From positions 8,556,212-8,620,211 of the forward strand of contig JAKZAP010000021.1 in NCBI GenBank assembly GCA_023053575.1: a stretch of 64,000 nucleotides of DNA, written 5' to 3'. The translations under genes and the position numbers were made by a program. Of the stretch, positions 1 through 12,043 are shown in pieces. The notes under the pieces are model-generated. The model did no database searches. It worked only from the letters and a program-made list of their open reading frames with translations, and was not told the DNA's origin. The stretch comes from Branchinecta lynchi. Lineage: Eukaryota; Arthropoda; Branchiopoda; Anostraca; Branchinectidae. Every line of letters starts with the position of its first letter. Positions within the stretch are counted from its first letter, which is position 1.

Positions 1-26
1 GGAGAAGTAGTCTTTTGCTCGAAAAA

Positions 27-239
27 TTAATTGCCTCCTTCAAAAATTTCGTCAGCGGTGCTCATATTCATTCTGTCTGATGTACAGTCATTAGAAACTG
101 CTGCGGGTCGGGCTATCTTCTTGGCAATTGTTTCTAACTGGTTTGACTCTTGAGCCTCGCCAGACATTTGCCAGTCGTATATTTTGAGGTTGTCAAAGCC
201 CTTCAAACCACCCTTGAGCTCGGAGATACGACTAGGCTT
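27..239 (-). CDS. Terminal coding exon of an unrecognised gene
   Basis: Read on the minus strand, about 70 codons stay open to a TAA at 29-27. The frame contains KPSRISELKGGLKGF, then a polar, acidic tail ending TADEIFEGGN. It has no hydrophobic segment and its composition suits a soluble protein. I take 239 as the exon start because CTGAAG|AAGCCT keeps phase 0, matching the phase-0 end of the next exon upstream (1072). The pyrimidine tract there is poor, so the acceptor is uncertain and a further exon may lie between. I do not recognise the protein. The 3' UTR and poly(A) site lie outside the window. Confidence 0.6.
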   Translation of the reverse strand, partial: KPSRISELKGGLKGFDNLKIYDWQMSGEAQESNQLETIAKKIARPAAVSNDCTSDRMNMSTADEIFEGGN

Positions 240-409
240 CTTCAGTCTTCAACGCTTGCAAGCGTTGTGTAGATATACACAACTCTGAACTGTATGTATC
301 AATTATGTCTTATTTAAGTTGACTGTCCTATGTTATCATGTTGTGAAACAGATATTAAGGAATAAATACGATGATCGATTGATTGACTGTAGGTACAGGT
401 AAAAGCTTG

Positions 410-640
410 CAGGTTTTATTATTATTTCTGCGACGAAAAGCTGAAATGAGCGGCAGGATCCCCTCGGGTTTTGGCTAGCGACACCCCTGCAAGGGACTCG
501 AGTTTATGTTTCTGGAGGAGCTCATCATGACCAAATTTGGGGGATCTAGACATAATCAATAGGGCACGCTTCTGTATTTTTTCAATCCGATAAGCCTGGT
601 CCTCAGTAAGGCCAAAATCCCTATCTTTGCAAGTTCACCC
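410..640 (-). repeat. 3' remnant of a non-LTR retrotransposon (minus strand)
   Basis: The minus strand encodes YRIEKIQKRALLIMSR followed by a DELL...L-SL pattern. This is the conserved post-RT segment of CR1/Jockey-type ORF2 (IEKIQKRALRII...). It runs into an (AAT)n-like tail near 416. A similar minus-strand piece lies near 10.1-10.2 kb, so the same family seems to have landed twice. No RT catalytic region remains. Confidence 0.6.
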
Positions 641-1071
641 AATCCCGTTACCCATTTACAATTTCAGTTCAAAATGGTTCATGAACAACATTCGAGCAAC
701 CAATTTACCTCTCATTATCTTTTACCTTTCTTTTCTACTCTTTCTGCATTAAATGCAGTACAAGGTAAGTGCAAGTAATCTGCCCTTCCTGAACTTTAAG
801 TATACAGAAACAATACCTCATGAAGGATATGCCACATGGTACAAATATTTACTAGACAGCATAGACACTCCCAATCATAGAATTTTTGTTTTATTACAAT
901 GTTTTACTAATCCAAATCTAAGATTATTATTATTTCCTTGTTAATGAGAGTGGAATAATTGTGTTCCTAAAAAAATGCTGCTCAACACATTTCCAAAAAC
1001 AGCCCTGCCTGTGACAAGCAACAACCAAACATTAGAACATCAAATAGCAGTATATTTACTGCAGAACTAAC

Positions 1072-1194
1072 CGTCAAATTTTCATCAATCTGGAGTGGCA
1101 TCTGACGTTTCTCCAACTTCATCAATTTTCCTTTCTCATCTTCCCTGTACAAGCTTATAAGCTGTGCCATTTTCGCAGTGTATAATTTACCAGT
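1072..1194 (-). CDS. Internal coding exon of the left-edge minus-strand gene
   Basis: A 41-codon phase-0 exon. On the minus strand the acceptor is TTGTTTTTTCAG before codon ACT, and the donor is GTTAGT after codon ACG. It encodes TGKLYTAKMAQLISLYREDE, then a charged stretch KGKLMKLEKRQMPLQIDENLT. Only this frame is open across the exon. It joins the exon at 1238-1291 in phase 0 across a 43-bp intron. The product looks like a charged, helix-prone soluble protein; the family is not recognised. Confidence 0.8.
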
Positions 1195-1237
1195 CTGAAA
1201 AAACAATATGTATAAGAACTTTTCCCCATTTACTTAC

Positions 1238-1291
1238 CCTTGCAGCTGTGGTTGAATAATCAGTCAGCTGTCTGTACCCCAGCAAATACTG
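1238..1291 (-). CDS. Internal coding exon of the left-edge minus-strand gene
   Basis: An 18-codon exon (QYLLGYRQLTDYSTTAAR) between acceptor GTGTTCTTAG and a perfect GTAAGT donor, phase 0 at both ends. It continues directly into TGKLYTAKMAQ of the next exon. A possible upstream exon ends at 2123 (GIFYDVAKPTKR before GTAAGT, also phase 0). I could not find an AG acceptor for that one, so I do not annotate it. Confidence 0.7.
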
Positions 1292-1474
1292 CTAAGAACA
1301 CACTAAGTAGGCAACACTAGAATATGAAATGAAACTATCCCAGCTAATAACTTTACTTATAAAAATTGATGTAAAAAGAGAATTTTGAAACTGAAAAATT
1401 CAGTCGAATATTTGCGAAACTAAAATATTCGGAGGCCTCTCAAAAATAGCGAATATTACAAAAAGATTAAGTAT

Positions 1475-1571
1475 TTCGCAAAACTGGAAAATAGAGAAAA
1501 ATAATTTTGCAATTTTTGCATGTTCGCAAAACTGGAAAATAGAGAAAAATAATTTTTGCAATTTTTGCATG
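1475..1571. repeat. Perfect-period 48-bp tandem duplication
   Basis: A unit starting TTCGCAAAACTGG and ending TTTTTGCATG occurs twice back to back, with one extra T in the second copy. It lies in AT-rich DNA outside the exons and looks like a recent duplication. Confidence 0.85.
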
Positions 1572-4272
1572 AAAAATGCAACGTTTGCTGCAATTTTCTG
1601 GAGATTTGCACCTCTAATACTACTCAGTCAGATGGGAGGCAGCAAAATCTTAATCAAGTCTTGCATTTTGAGCCAAATAAAGGGCGCTTTCGAGACAAGG
1701 GATACACACAATTAAAAAAGAAATATGTATTATTGTGATTGGAGATGGTATTTTATTTGATTAGTAGGTTTGAAAAATGGGATCAGCATGGAACACAGCT
1801 TAATATCTGTACACCAGCTGTCAGTGAGGTATGCTTACTAACTTTGTAGAACCAGTATATCGGTCGACCGTCACCGGGTGCTGGATCTCTGGTGAAGATA
1901 TTAATGTGATCAATGTGACTTTTTTTAATTTAATTCTTATTTTTCTTTTTTTATTTAAACTGAAAGTCCACTGTACCACTGTATTAATCAATAAGGTAAG
2001 AAGTGGAAAGGCAATGACAAAGGAAAACATCCATACGCGAAACGTTGGACCAGTCTTTGACTGGTTTTCTTACTAGATCTGTTTGGTATTTGTAATGGGG
2101 GACTCCAGGACTCAAAACTTACTCGTTTAGTGGGTTTGGCAACATCATAGAAAATTCCATGTAAAAAAAAAAAAAGAGGTTATAACTGTAGTACGCCTGG
2201 ATATGTTCCTACTTGTTGATGCATCTGATCAGTGATACAGGGTGAGAGAGGGGGAGAAGAAGCATAATCTTGAGTGAGTTCTTCAGTTGTCATCTGACAC
2301 ACGAAAATATGTAGAAACAAAATTCTTCAGCTCAGCATCTTATTTTTCTTTGATTTTTTCCAATTTTTCCCAATGTTCAGCGAATATTAGCAATTTCTCC
2401 AAAATAAAATGGAGGTACTGAAATTTTCCAGCTATGCTTATAAAGGAATAGCACCAATACTACTTAGCAAATGATATTAATGAACTGTACTAGGCTGTAA
2501 CACTATTGTTGTTTTTCGGGCAATTTTGAATGATTTCAACAAGGTTTGTATGTCCTGTGTCTGTTATTTTTTTTTCCATGCAGCTAACAAACAAACTTAA
2601 TTTCGGTGAAAAGAGATAAACAAAATGAAAACAAGAGCACATGCAAGTTTACGATCATATTAAAATGAAAATGGTGTGATATGAAGACCAAACAGAAATG
2701 GCATGTGAAAATAACAAAAGTAATGGATTGCAGACGTTTTTGTAAGGTAAGGTACAGTACAATTTTATTGACAACTATGAAACTGCAAGTGACAGACATG
2801 TGACATGTTGCTCCATATCGTCTGTTGCTACTAACATGAAAACATGAAACACTAAATTTACCATGGCAATCAAGATTCAGTGTAAAATAAAATACTAAAA
2901 CTACCACATGGCTAGTCTGAGCGACGCGTCGGAACAAGGCAGTGACATGCAATTACCATAAATTCTACGTATTAAAAATACCAACAAAAATACATCATTG
3001 TTGTATACATCGCCCCAATCGTCCAGCAAAAACAGCGGACGTGTCAACAATTAAATCTCAGGACTAGTTTTTTCCCTACAGTGGTATTTGAAAGTAATTC
3101 GCCTGAATCAGATATTTATAGTCTGCTTCTGTTATTTATTACAGGTTTGTTTCCTTCCCCGAAGTTGACCGTGAAGATCAAGAGCCTGAGGAGGACCCTT
3201 GCCAAGAGGGGCTGAAATATTGCTAATAAAGCATAATAGCTGACGTATCCGTTGTATACATTATTTGAATATATCACACCATAAAAATGTCATACGAGGA
3301 ACAGAAAGATTTAGCAGCTGTTTCCAGCATCATAAACATCAATCTTTCCCATTGAAACTGGACGGGTCTGTTACCATGGCTGTGTGCTCTCTTTCTTACC
3401 AGTCAAACTGAGACTAAACAGATCAACTATCTTTTTTTTCCAAAAGTTTCAAATAAAAGCAAGTACATCAGGATACTGTAAAAATAAAAGTATTTGCTGA
3501 ACTACACTACAGTTGAGGCATGCCTATGCTTGTTTGAGTGTTAGACTAAGACATGGTCTGGTGAGATCTATACACAACGAACTTGATGCTCAAGCACCTT
3601 TTTTGTTGTTTGTGTTTTTCTCTCTTATTTTGTTATTGTTTAATATGTTGTTGTTGTTATTCTTTTTTTTGTATGTTTTTGAGTGGCCCCAGTTGGTCCT
3701 TAGTTCAATGAAAAATAAAATAAATAAAAAATAAAACATTGAAATTCAGACAAATATTCATGTTCTTTTTCTTCTTTGACATTTGCGAGGAAAGCATTGT
3801 CTTTACAGCTTTGTGAATTAGGTTGGATGAAAGAGCAGAAGTCAAATGCTTTCTTCGCCTGTCCCAGATTATTTTTTTTTGCTATATAAATAAAAGCTTT
3901 CTGGCTTGGAAGTGGCGCCATCCATCTCTGACAGCTATCAGACATTCACCGATGATAAAACAATGTTAAAATACTTCATTATGCTTTTAGTGATAAACAC
4001 AGTCAATCCAGTTGTTCAAATAAGGTTTACGTCGAACACAGATAAAATAGTAGTCCGAGCAAATATTTTAAACAGGTATTCGAACAAAAGTAATGGCCAA
4101 ATGTTTAGGGACCAGTGTGAAATATACTATAAGAATCTAGACCTTTGATTATAATTTTCTTCTCTGGTCAAAACTGTCAAAAGGTTACAGCATTGCCAAA
4201 AGCAAGTGTCAGTTGAGTTTTGGGTTTTCACAACTTCTTTTGCAGCATACCTGTAGTATAGTCTAAACTAAC
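1572..4272. other. Mostly non-coding, AT-rich stretch with few recognisable features
   Basis: Apart from the candidate exon end at 2123 and the Penelope/hammerhead-like motif near 3186, I see only AT-rich DNA and short A or T runs. The small open frames here (for example 2584-2952 minus) have no splice signals, repeat support or recognisable motif, and I do not call them genes. Confidence 0.5.
3144..3225 (+). repeat. Penelope-like / hammerhead-like motif, copy 1
   Basis: CTGAGGA at 3186-3192 is followed, after a GGACCCTTGCC...GGGGC segment able to form a short helix, by GAAA at 3214-3217. This has the spacing of the conserved boxes CUGANGA and GAAA of a hammerhead ribozyme. Hammerheads are known in Penelope-like retroelements and retrozymes. 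Related copies lie at 22209-22240 (plus) and 30365-30396 (minus). I cannot confirm stems I and III, so catalysis is not claimed. Confidence 0.4.
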
Positions 4273-5267
4273 TTGTATCGGAATTCCATACAAGCGTGAA
4301 ATCACACCCATTTGATTTATTTTACCTTGCAAAACGAAAAGCGTTCACATTTATAAACGACCTAGGGACAATCAAATCAGTCATGCACAAATCCTCAATT
4401 TTTGGGCATGGTGCCCCAACGTCTGGGCATGCTCGAACGTATTGGCATGGTACCCATACGTTGGAGCACCATGCTCTGGAGCATGGGCATGGTACCCCTA
4501 TGAAATTTGGATACACTGAGACTGGTTACATACCTAAATAGGGCCTTCTCCCTGTCCTAGATCACAAGATACCTGATTTTACTTTCTATCCAACCTCATT
4601 TTCCAATTTACAAAATGTTAGAGCACTTCCAAGATACATAGAGATTTTGGAGGCCACTTCTCTTCTAGTGGGCTTATCCTATCCTTTTCAGAAAATTGCT
4701 GCTAGGTAGCATGGATGAGGCAAGCTTTTCAATCTGTTCACTGGAGCAAATATTTCTTTTAGATTTTTTGCCTTTTATTGTATTTATTTTGAGTTATTTT
4801 TTTTTCCTGTTTTTACTCTGACTTTTGACTTTTTGACAACATGGAAAAGGATTGAGTAACCTAGTGGCAACTACCTGTAAAAGGATAGGGTAAACCCACT
4901 GGGAAAGAAGTGGCCTCCACAAAACTCTCTGTATCTTGAAAGTGCTCTAACATTTTGGAAATTGGAAAATGAGGTTGGATAGACAGTGAAATCAGGTATC
5001 TTTTGATCTAGGACAGGAAGAAGACCCTATTTAGGTATGTAGCCAGTGTCAGTTTAACCAAATTTCACAGGGGTACCATGCCCACACTCCAGGGCATGGT
5101 GCCGTAACGTATGGGCACCATGCCCATACGTCCAGGCATGCCCAAACGTTGGGGCACCATGCCCAAAAATTGAGGATTTGTGTATGACTGAATCAAATCC
5201 TATATGTTGGGTCCTCAATCAAGCGACATCACTACGTAAGTCCCGGTTGTATGGAATTCCGATACAA
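4273..5267. mobile_element. Foldback element: ~1-kb near-palindrome with ~410-bp arms
   Basis: The left end TTGTATCGGAATTCCATAC is mirrored by the right end GTATGGAATTCCGATACAA. The arms stay complementary to about 4690 and from about 4875, leaving a ~180-bp centre. CTAAC flanks both ends (4268-4272 and 5268-5272), a possible 5-bp target duplication. The arms carry repeated GGGCATGGT / ACGT subterminal motifs, typical of transposase-binding repeats. No coding capacity is seen, so it is non-autonomous. The superfamily (foldback or MULE-like) is unresolved. Confidence 0.75.
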
Positions 5268-5801
5268 CTAACAAGCAGTTGAATCTGCTATCACTAGCCA
5301 CATTATGCAGTAGTGGAGCCAATACTATTTCCATTATAATTTAACTTGCTGATTCCATTGCCCGGCTTTGGTTGTCTTTATCTCACCACAGAATATTCAA
5401 AAAAAGGTAAACAGTATCTCAAAAGAAAGCTAGCTTTTTCTTCTTCATTAGCTGCTATGTTTTGCCTTTTCTCCACAGCTCAATTAACCTACCTTTTTGC
5501 CACTACTGGCCATTTTTTTGTCTCACCAGTCGGTTCGACTGAGCTCCAAAACGGCTTATAAGAAAAAATGGGGTCTTCCCGTCACCGGAACCTAACTCTC
5601 CAATGGGAATTTTTTAATTTTGCACCATGCCAAGAGCGTAGGTTGTTTGGACAGAGATCCCGCCTCAAAGGGTTAACCGACAGGCAAACAGAACAAAAAA
5701 GAAAGCTTATAGAAACTTAGGTCGGTTAACCGAAGGAAGAAAATGACTTATAGTGGGGAAGGAAGGAAGAAAACGACTTATACATGAATCTCTGCAAGGA
5801 C

Positions 5802-8243
5802 CAGTCTACCACAAATCCCTCATTTTGGGATACCCTATGCCAAACGCCGGATATGCCCAAGGTTTAGCATAGCCTATGCCAAAAGCTGGAGACCCTATGC
5901 CAAACGCTGGATAGGCTTACCCTTGAAAAATGATTAATATTTAATTTAAAATCGCGGAAAGCTTCGTACTTGAAATTAAGACTGCCAAAATAAGCCTTAT
6001 TTCTCTACATAACAAAAGCAAAATCTTCCAAAACAAAATCTGTATTCAAATCGAAGAGTTTTCGATTTCAGTAGAAGCCACTCTTCGAGTTTCATGGAAC
6101 GCAGCGCCGAACCTGCTCTAAATACATTACGACGGGCCAGCCAATCACGTCAGAGTCACCTGTCGGTAATTCTTAAGTGTCAAGTCGTTCGAAGCGCTTC
6201 TCGTCAAAAAGGATTGAATTGTTGGCGGGAAATTTAAAAAGTAGTGTTATTATATCAACTCCGAAAGGGTTCCGAAGGGTCGTAGCCCAAGAGTTAGAAG
6301 TTTTGGGATTGGATCTAGTTTTATTTGGTTGCTGTGTGAAAAATATGCTTATTAGAACTACAAAACTAAATGCCTGTATATATATTTTATGCATGTATTT
6401 CAGGGGGTTTAGGACACTTTTAGCCCTAGTATACAGGTTACCTTTCTAAGTTTTTGAGTGACAGAGAAGTGGGACACATAGTGACTTCATCGTGACGAAC
6501 AGGGGCGTTGCAAGGGGGTGAGGGGGCCTATTCTACAGATTTTGTAGAGATGATCATTACGGGGACATTTCTGGTAAAACCTGAAGGTGCTCCCCCCCCC
6601 CATCTCTGCAGCAACCCCTCCACTTTTAGAGATTCGGTAAAATACTGGGCCATTTTACTTAAATTGTTCGGTATTTTTTCAATATAACAACTATTCATTA
6701 AACTTACGATGATTCTGTAGTTATACAGAATCTCAAATAGGCTATCAGAAATAAGCCTATTCGGTATAATAATCGGGATTCGGTATAATTGCCAGGATTT
6801 GGTAGTTATCACAAATACTGTGAGCGAATTTACGATTACGATTACGCAAAACTGGATAATATCACCGCATTAAAAAAAGAGAGATAATGAGAGCCAAAAA
6901 TGGTCCCGGAACATCAAATACTAAAAGTGAGAATACCAATATCTTAGAAATTCGACTATCGTCCAATACTAGTCTGTGCCTGACACATTTCGCGTTGAAT
7001 TTATCATTCATTCCAAGTGATGCTAATAACTAGCTATAGTGCATGTAATAGGGAGCATGGAACAGTCAGTCAAAAGTAATTTTGGTTAGACTGAATGCGA
7101 GTATTTTATTTTTTCCCTTTTTATGTACACCAAGATACACTGAATTTGGGGCTCAATGAGGAGAAGAAGGAAAAAAAAAAAATCAAGAACAAAAGCGAGA
7201 AAAAAAAGCAAGGCATTTATTTAAGGAGTGTGTCCGAGTACAACTTTTGAACAGAAAAGACTACAATTTGTGGTCTCGGACTAGAATTATTGTGACATTA
7301 AACACCCAATTAATACCGCAAAAACTGTCACAAGAAATGCTACAGAAACGTAGTATTTTCTGTGGAATTTTCAGGAAAATGGGGAAGGTATGTCGAAAGA
7401 ACGGTAAGAAAGGCATAGTAGAAGCTTTTTAAACGAAAAAATTGCAGGAACTACTAAAAGAAACAGTCATAGTTGAATAACTCCGCCAGACAGTCTTTAA
7501 ACTATACTGACCTGAAACTCATCAAGTTTGACCTAAATTCCCAAATACTAACGTTTTGTATTGTCCACAGAGCCATCAATCACATTCCAAAGGATTAATA
7601 AATCCCAGAGATATTCACAGTAAAAATACACACAGATTTTCAATCGGTAATGAGGCGAGTAAACCCGGCGCTGATTGATAATCGGCTTATTTTCCATCCC
7701 CGTGCAAACGCCGAAGTGTCGTTGCTCTAGATTGCTGCTATTTTGCTGCTGAAATCCGAAATCCCCACTTTTCGTCAAAATAACTATCGAATTTGAACAC
7801 TTACAGTTTCGCACTTTAATTGAAAAATCTTGTGTGACATTTTCAAGTGCGTCTGGATTTGACAACGCTAAAGGCAGACAAAGCTAGTAGCTGCAAAATA
7901 GCTTTTCCTGCGTTCTATTCCACGGAATGTCACTGACATTTTATAAATATTCAAACAGCTTATAATTCTGTCATTTTCGCCATTTATTTCAATCTAGCAC
8001 GACCTGGCGCTGAAAAGTCAAGATAAAATGGAAAAAAGGAATCCCCATTTCTTCGTGCTTCGAGTTTAAATAAGAACACTACTTTTTCAAATTCCCGCCA
8101 ACAATTCAATCCTTTTTGGTGAGAAGCGCTTCAAACGACTTGACACTTAAGAATTGCCGATAGGCGACTCTGATGTGATTGGCTGGCCTGTTGTAATGTA
8201 TTTTGAGCCGGTTCGGCCAAAATGAGGGATTTGTGGTAGACTG
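5802..8243. mobile_element. Non-autonomous hAT-type element, CAGTCTACCACAAATCC family, long copy
   Basis: Ends are CAGTCTACCACAAATCCCTC at the left and its complement at the right, flanked by GCAAGGAC (5794-5801) and GTAAGGAC (8244-8251). That is an 8-bp duplication with one mismatch, the hAT hallmark. Longer inverted arms run roughly 6090-6245 against 8070-8220. The left end also has subterminal repeats of GATACCCTATGCCAAACGC. No transposase is visible; the open frames inside (for example 7548-7865 minus) show no known motif. A shorter sibling lies at 52237-52561. Confidence 0.8.
6500..6620. repeat. Small CAGGGGCG-type inverted-repeat element inside the hAT copy
   Basis: It begins CAGGGGCGTTGC and ends GCAGCAACCCCTC. 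It shares the core GGCCTATTCTACAGATTTTG plus a C-run with the element at 9335-9531. I see no clear target duplication. Confidence 0.5.
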
Positions 8244-8251
8244 GTAAGGAC

Positions 8252-9334
8252 CCATTAACTTCCTCTGGTCTTTGTTACCATAATCGCTGTTAACCCAAAT
8301 TTTGTTTAAGTCATGTCATCATTATTCAACCGTAGGTACTTGGAAAAATACGAAAGCAAATTGCATAATTATTAGAAACAAACATGAATTCAGTATAAGA
8401 AAAACGTTTAGTGTTTTCAACAGAGAAGATTTTGTGTCTTTTTGACTTTCAGGCATCGACATTGACTCTCTTGTACTGTAAGAATGTGGGATGCTCGCGA
8501 CTTCATTTCCATCACAACACTGCTGAAATTTCTGAATCAAGAAAGATTTCAGGGAATATGATTTTAAACACACATCTTTCAACAGGTTTAACTAGTTTAT
8601 ACATGTTCTGGTGCATCTAAGGCAGATCTAAGCTAGAAAACTAATTCCATAGGGTGCATATGGAGATGGAGACCAACAAATCGGAAATACTATACTGTGA
8701 TTCAAAGTGTGAAAATGATGCTACATCTTTATTTCGGAGCGGAACAACTAGACTCCGGTAACCAAAAGGGGATGATATACCCTACACAATATTTGCACAG
8801 TTCTTACAAGTAATTAAATTGCAGGAAAAGCTTCTCTAAGGCCTTCTTTTGAGGGAAATTCCTGCAAAATTCCTCCCAAGAAACTAACAAAACATACGCA
8901 CACTTTTGATGATTGTGATGTAAGTGGATTGGTGAAGGTAGCAATATTTCGACAAGAGAATTCTTTAGTATAAAAGAGTCGTCCAGTAGTAAACTTTAGA
9001 GTTCGGACGTGCGGGAAACTCGAAATTTCCAGTTTACGGCTTAAGAAACCTAATGTCGTACCTACAGTACGGTAAGATAGGTAACTATGAGTGTACCTGC
9101 TGCCTTTACCTTTCACCCTTTTAACTGAACACATCTTTTCTAAACAAGATTTTTGCCTTGCGTCCGACTTGAATGGTTTTCGAAAACAAATCAGAAGCAC
9201 TGACCCAGATTAGACCGACAGTATTGTTGAGCGATATTTCAGGAATATTTCGTACTAGTATACCTCACGTTTCTCTAAAATTTAAGAAAAAGAAATTCTG
9301 TTACTTCAGTTGAAAAAGTATTTTGCACCATCGT
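8252..9334. other. Unique stretch with one weak candidate exon
   Basis: No repeat ends are recognised. On the minus strand 8861-8808 lies between GAATTTTGCAG and GTAAGA and could encode NFPQKKALEKLFLQFNY, but other frames of the same segment are also open. The 128-codon frame at 8814-9200 minus has no recognisable domain. Confidence 0.3.
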
Positions 9335-9531
9335 CAGGGGCGTCGCTATGGACGGGGGGGGGGGGGGGCGAGCCTATTTTCTGGTATTTGTAACACACAA
9401 TAGAAGTCAGAACACAACAGTAGGCCTATTCTACAGATTTTGTAGAGATGATCATTACGGGGACATTTCTGGTAAAACCTGAAGGTGCTCCCCCCCCCCC
9501 CCCCCATCACGAAGGTATCGGGACGCCCCTG
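9335..9531. mobile_element. MITE with CAGGGGCGTC ends and G/C homopolymer runs
   Basis: The left end CAGGGGCGTC is mirrored by GACGCCCCTG. A run of G follows the left end, a run of C precedes the right end, and the core GGCCTATTCTACAGATTTTG is shared with 6500-6620. CAGGG ends suggest hAT ancestry, but I see no matching 8-bp flank. Confidence 0.6.
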
Positions 9532-9632
9532 ATGGGCACATTTTATCAGTTGGAGATTTGGGATCGCCACTGAGGCCGCTCTTGTCGTTTATTCGTAAGC
9601 GGTCTCGAACGGGGGCAGAAGGATATGTTTAT

Positions 9633-10047
9633 AGGCGTATTCTTGCCGTTCCCCGAGGACTCCTCGAGGAATCGAAGGGAACGGCGAGAATATAGGAAGT
9701 CACTCCACGAGGACTCCGCGTAGAGAAATAGCGAGAACACGGGGAACGCTTCCAAAACGGATTTTGTTCGAACAGTAAATATCCAGATGACGAAACTAGT
9801 CTGGATCCACTTTATTTTTGGTTTTGTTGATTCTTAATATTTTTCATTAATTTTACATTGCACCAACACCAGCAAAAATTGATTTCCCTCCGAATCTGAA
9901 AGGGAGTCCTTTCTGATGATGGTGATGGTAATCGGAGCATTTCCCGTCCGTGGGGACTCGCGAGAATAAGGGGAGTGAGTCCCCAGGACAAACAAAAACG
10001 CGGGGACTCCTCAAGTGGAGTCCTCGGGGAACGGCGAGAATACGCCT
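9633..10047. mobile_element. MITE with AGGCGTATTCT inverted ends
   Basis: Left AGGCGTATTCTTGCCGTTCC and right GGAACGGCGAGAATACGCCT are imperfect inverted repeats, flanked by TAT on both sides (9630-9632 and 10048-10050). Inside are internal GGGGACTC / GAGTCC palindromes. The 3-bp flank is compatible with a PIF/Harbinger-like MITE. No protein is encoded. Confidence 0.65.
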
Positions 10048-10099
10048 TATGGGTGCTGAAGCATTTTTTTGTTGTTGCCAGAAGTCATGCACTCTGTCA

Positions 10100-10215
10100 A
10101 CCTACGAGACTGAAGTTTACTTCTGCAGGAGCTCATTATAAGCAATTGGGGGGGGGGGGGGGGGTCTTGACATAATCAGTAGGGCACGCTTCTGCGGTTT
10201 CTTTATTTTATGTTT
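10100..10215 (-). repeat. LINE ORF2 remnant, minus strand, interrupted by a G/C run
   Basis: The minus strand encodes KPQKRALLIMSR, then a proline run from expanded C bases, then YNELLQK. It is the same post-RT segment as at 410-640. The homopolymer sits within the former coding sequence, showing decay. Confidence 0.5.
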
Positions 10216-11170
10216 ACGATGTATGTACTGCAAGACCAGCGATATATAGCCTGATGTATCACTGGCCGTGCTTATTATGCGATGGAAGTCCGTCGAAGGT
10301 CCTCTTGTCCGTGCTTCTGTAGGGATAGGTTCGGCAGGCAACTTCTTCCGGACTGCGGTTCAGAAACTACTTCTGATATTTTTAGACTGCCAGACGTGTT
10401 CGTAATTATCAGCTTAGCCAGAAAATATGGTTCCTCTTCGGCTACCCAATGCCCCACCCCCTAAGTAAAATGAAACTGCTTCTTACGTGATGGAAGGTCT
10501 TCCTGAACTTCAGCTTCTACAGGGATGAGGTTAGCTGGAAACTTCTTCCAGACTGGGGTGCACGAGGAATAGAAACTCCTAAGGAGTTCCAGCACTTCGT
10601 ACGTGGTATCATAATGATCAGATTAATCGACAGCGGATTCATTAAGTTATTAGTCACCCCTTACTCTATTCAGCTTGTCCATGGCTCTATGGGGGGTGGT
10701 GATCGCGGCCTTCCTTGTTAAACAAAAAGTCTACAAGCGTTGGAATCCTCAGATGTACTTTAAGGCGCACTGGGTGGCAGAAGAGGTACATTACTTTCCG
10801 GCTAAGTAGATGATTGCAAACAAGTTCGGCCGTCTAACATTCGTTCGAGCTCACAACACTCCCCCATTTCGTTTCACGTCAAAGCGTCCGTTCCCTTTTA
10901 TAAACCAAGAGGTTTATCTCCGTTTCTCGAAATAAAGTTCCCCTGTACCTTCGGGGATTTATTTTTCTGGGACTTAGGGTATGTAAATTACGTCAGCGCT
11001 ATTGCAAATACTTGAAACATCTGCTATATTTGCATTTATCTTGACGGAATCGGACAAATATCCGAAAAGTTAAAGCTCCTAAATACGAAACTCGGGAGCT
11101 CCATGATAAATTGTCTGCCCAAGCTTATAAACAGTTATCTCCGTATCACGGTCTCACTCTTTTTTCTTTT
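10216..11170. other. No recognisable feature
   Basis: I see no splice-supported exon, RNA gene or element end here. There is weak internal similarity (repeated CTTCTGTAGGGATAGGTT-like pieces near 10310 and 10510) suggesting an old duplication. Confidence 0.3.
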
Positions 11171-12043
11171 TGTGGGATCCCACAACGTAAGTGGAGGGAT
11201 ACCTATGACGTCGCAAAAGTTGTCCGTCTGTCCGTCTGTTAGGACGATACCTCGCGAAGGGGTTGGGATTTTTTTATCAAACTTGGCATGAGGACTCTTT
11301 AGGTCAAAGTACAGGTCAAGTTCGAAGATGGGCTATGTAGCTCTATATTTAGGGGTGGGGGAGGGGTTTAAAATTAAGGGGAACACATTTTTTTTTTTTT
11401 AAGATAATGAGATAGTCGAATTAGCGGTAAGGAGACATGCTGAATCCGAATATGAAATTTATTTTCTCACCGGAAAAATAGTTCACCCGGAATCCGGCAA
11501 AAACCGGAAAATTTGTGAAAAGTAAAAGTTTAATATGAAGTTGATTGGAGGTATGATTTAGGAACAAGGAAATGTGCTGAGTGCGCCGGACAATTAGTTC
11601 GGCCGGAATCCGGCCAATACCGGAGAATTTGTTTAAAGTAAAAGTTTTATTTAAATTTGATATGATGTTCAATTTGAGGGCAAGTAGACATGCTGAATTC
11701 GCATATGACAACCATTTTCTCACCGGACGTATAGATCGCTCGGAATCCGGCTGAAACCGGAAAATGTTTTAAGAGTGAAAGTTTAATCTGAAGTTGATTA
11801 GAGGTCGGATCTAGGGGTAAGGAGACATGCTGAATCTGTTTTTTAGCTTATTTTTTCGCCGTATAAGTAGTTCCGGAATTCCGCCGAAACCGGAAAATTA
11901 GCAGAAGTAAGACAGGAAGTTTCGATCTGCCTCGTCAAAGAGATACGACATAAAGGGGTAAACGCACATGCTGAATCAATATCTGAACTTGTTTTTTCAT
12001 ATAATTAGCTATTTGGCCTTATTCTGTTTCTAAGTTGTAATAG
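11171..12043. repeat. Monomer-containing repeat, copy A, left part
   Basis: Starts with the palindrome TGTGGGATCCCACA and contains about five degenerate ~130-bp monomers. Each has GACATGCTGAATCC, then CTCACCGGA...CCCGGAATCCGG, then AAAGTAAAAGTTTTA. The copy is split by the LINE at 12044-17902; its right end resumes at 17903 and closes with TTTTGGGATCCCATCGAAAC. Other copies are at 18086-18950, 55271-56320 and, divergent and inverted, 21840-22120. It is non-coding. Confidence 0.8.

Noticed and set aside
8814..9200. 128-codon minus-strand frame
   Set aside because: No domain, no start context. A short exon at 8808-8861 in another frame is as plausible, and neither is proven.
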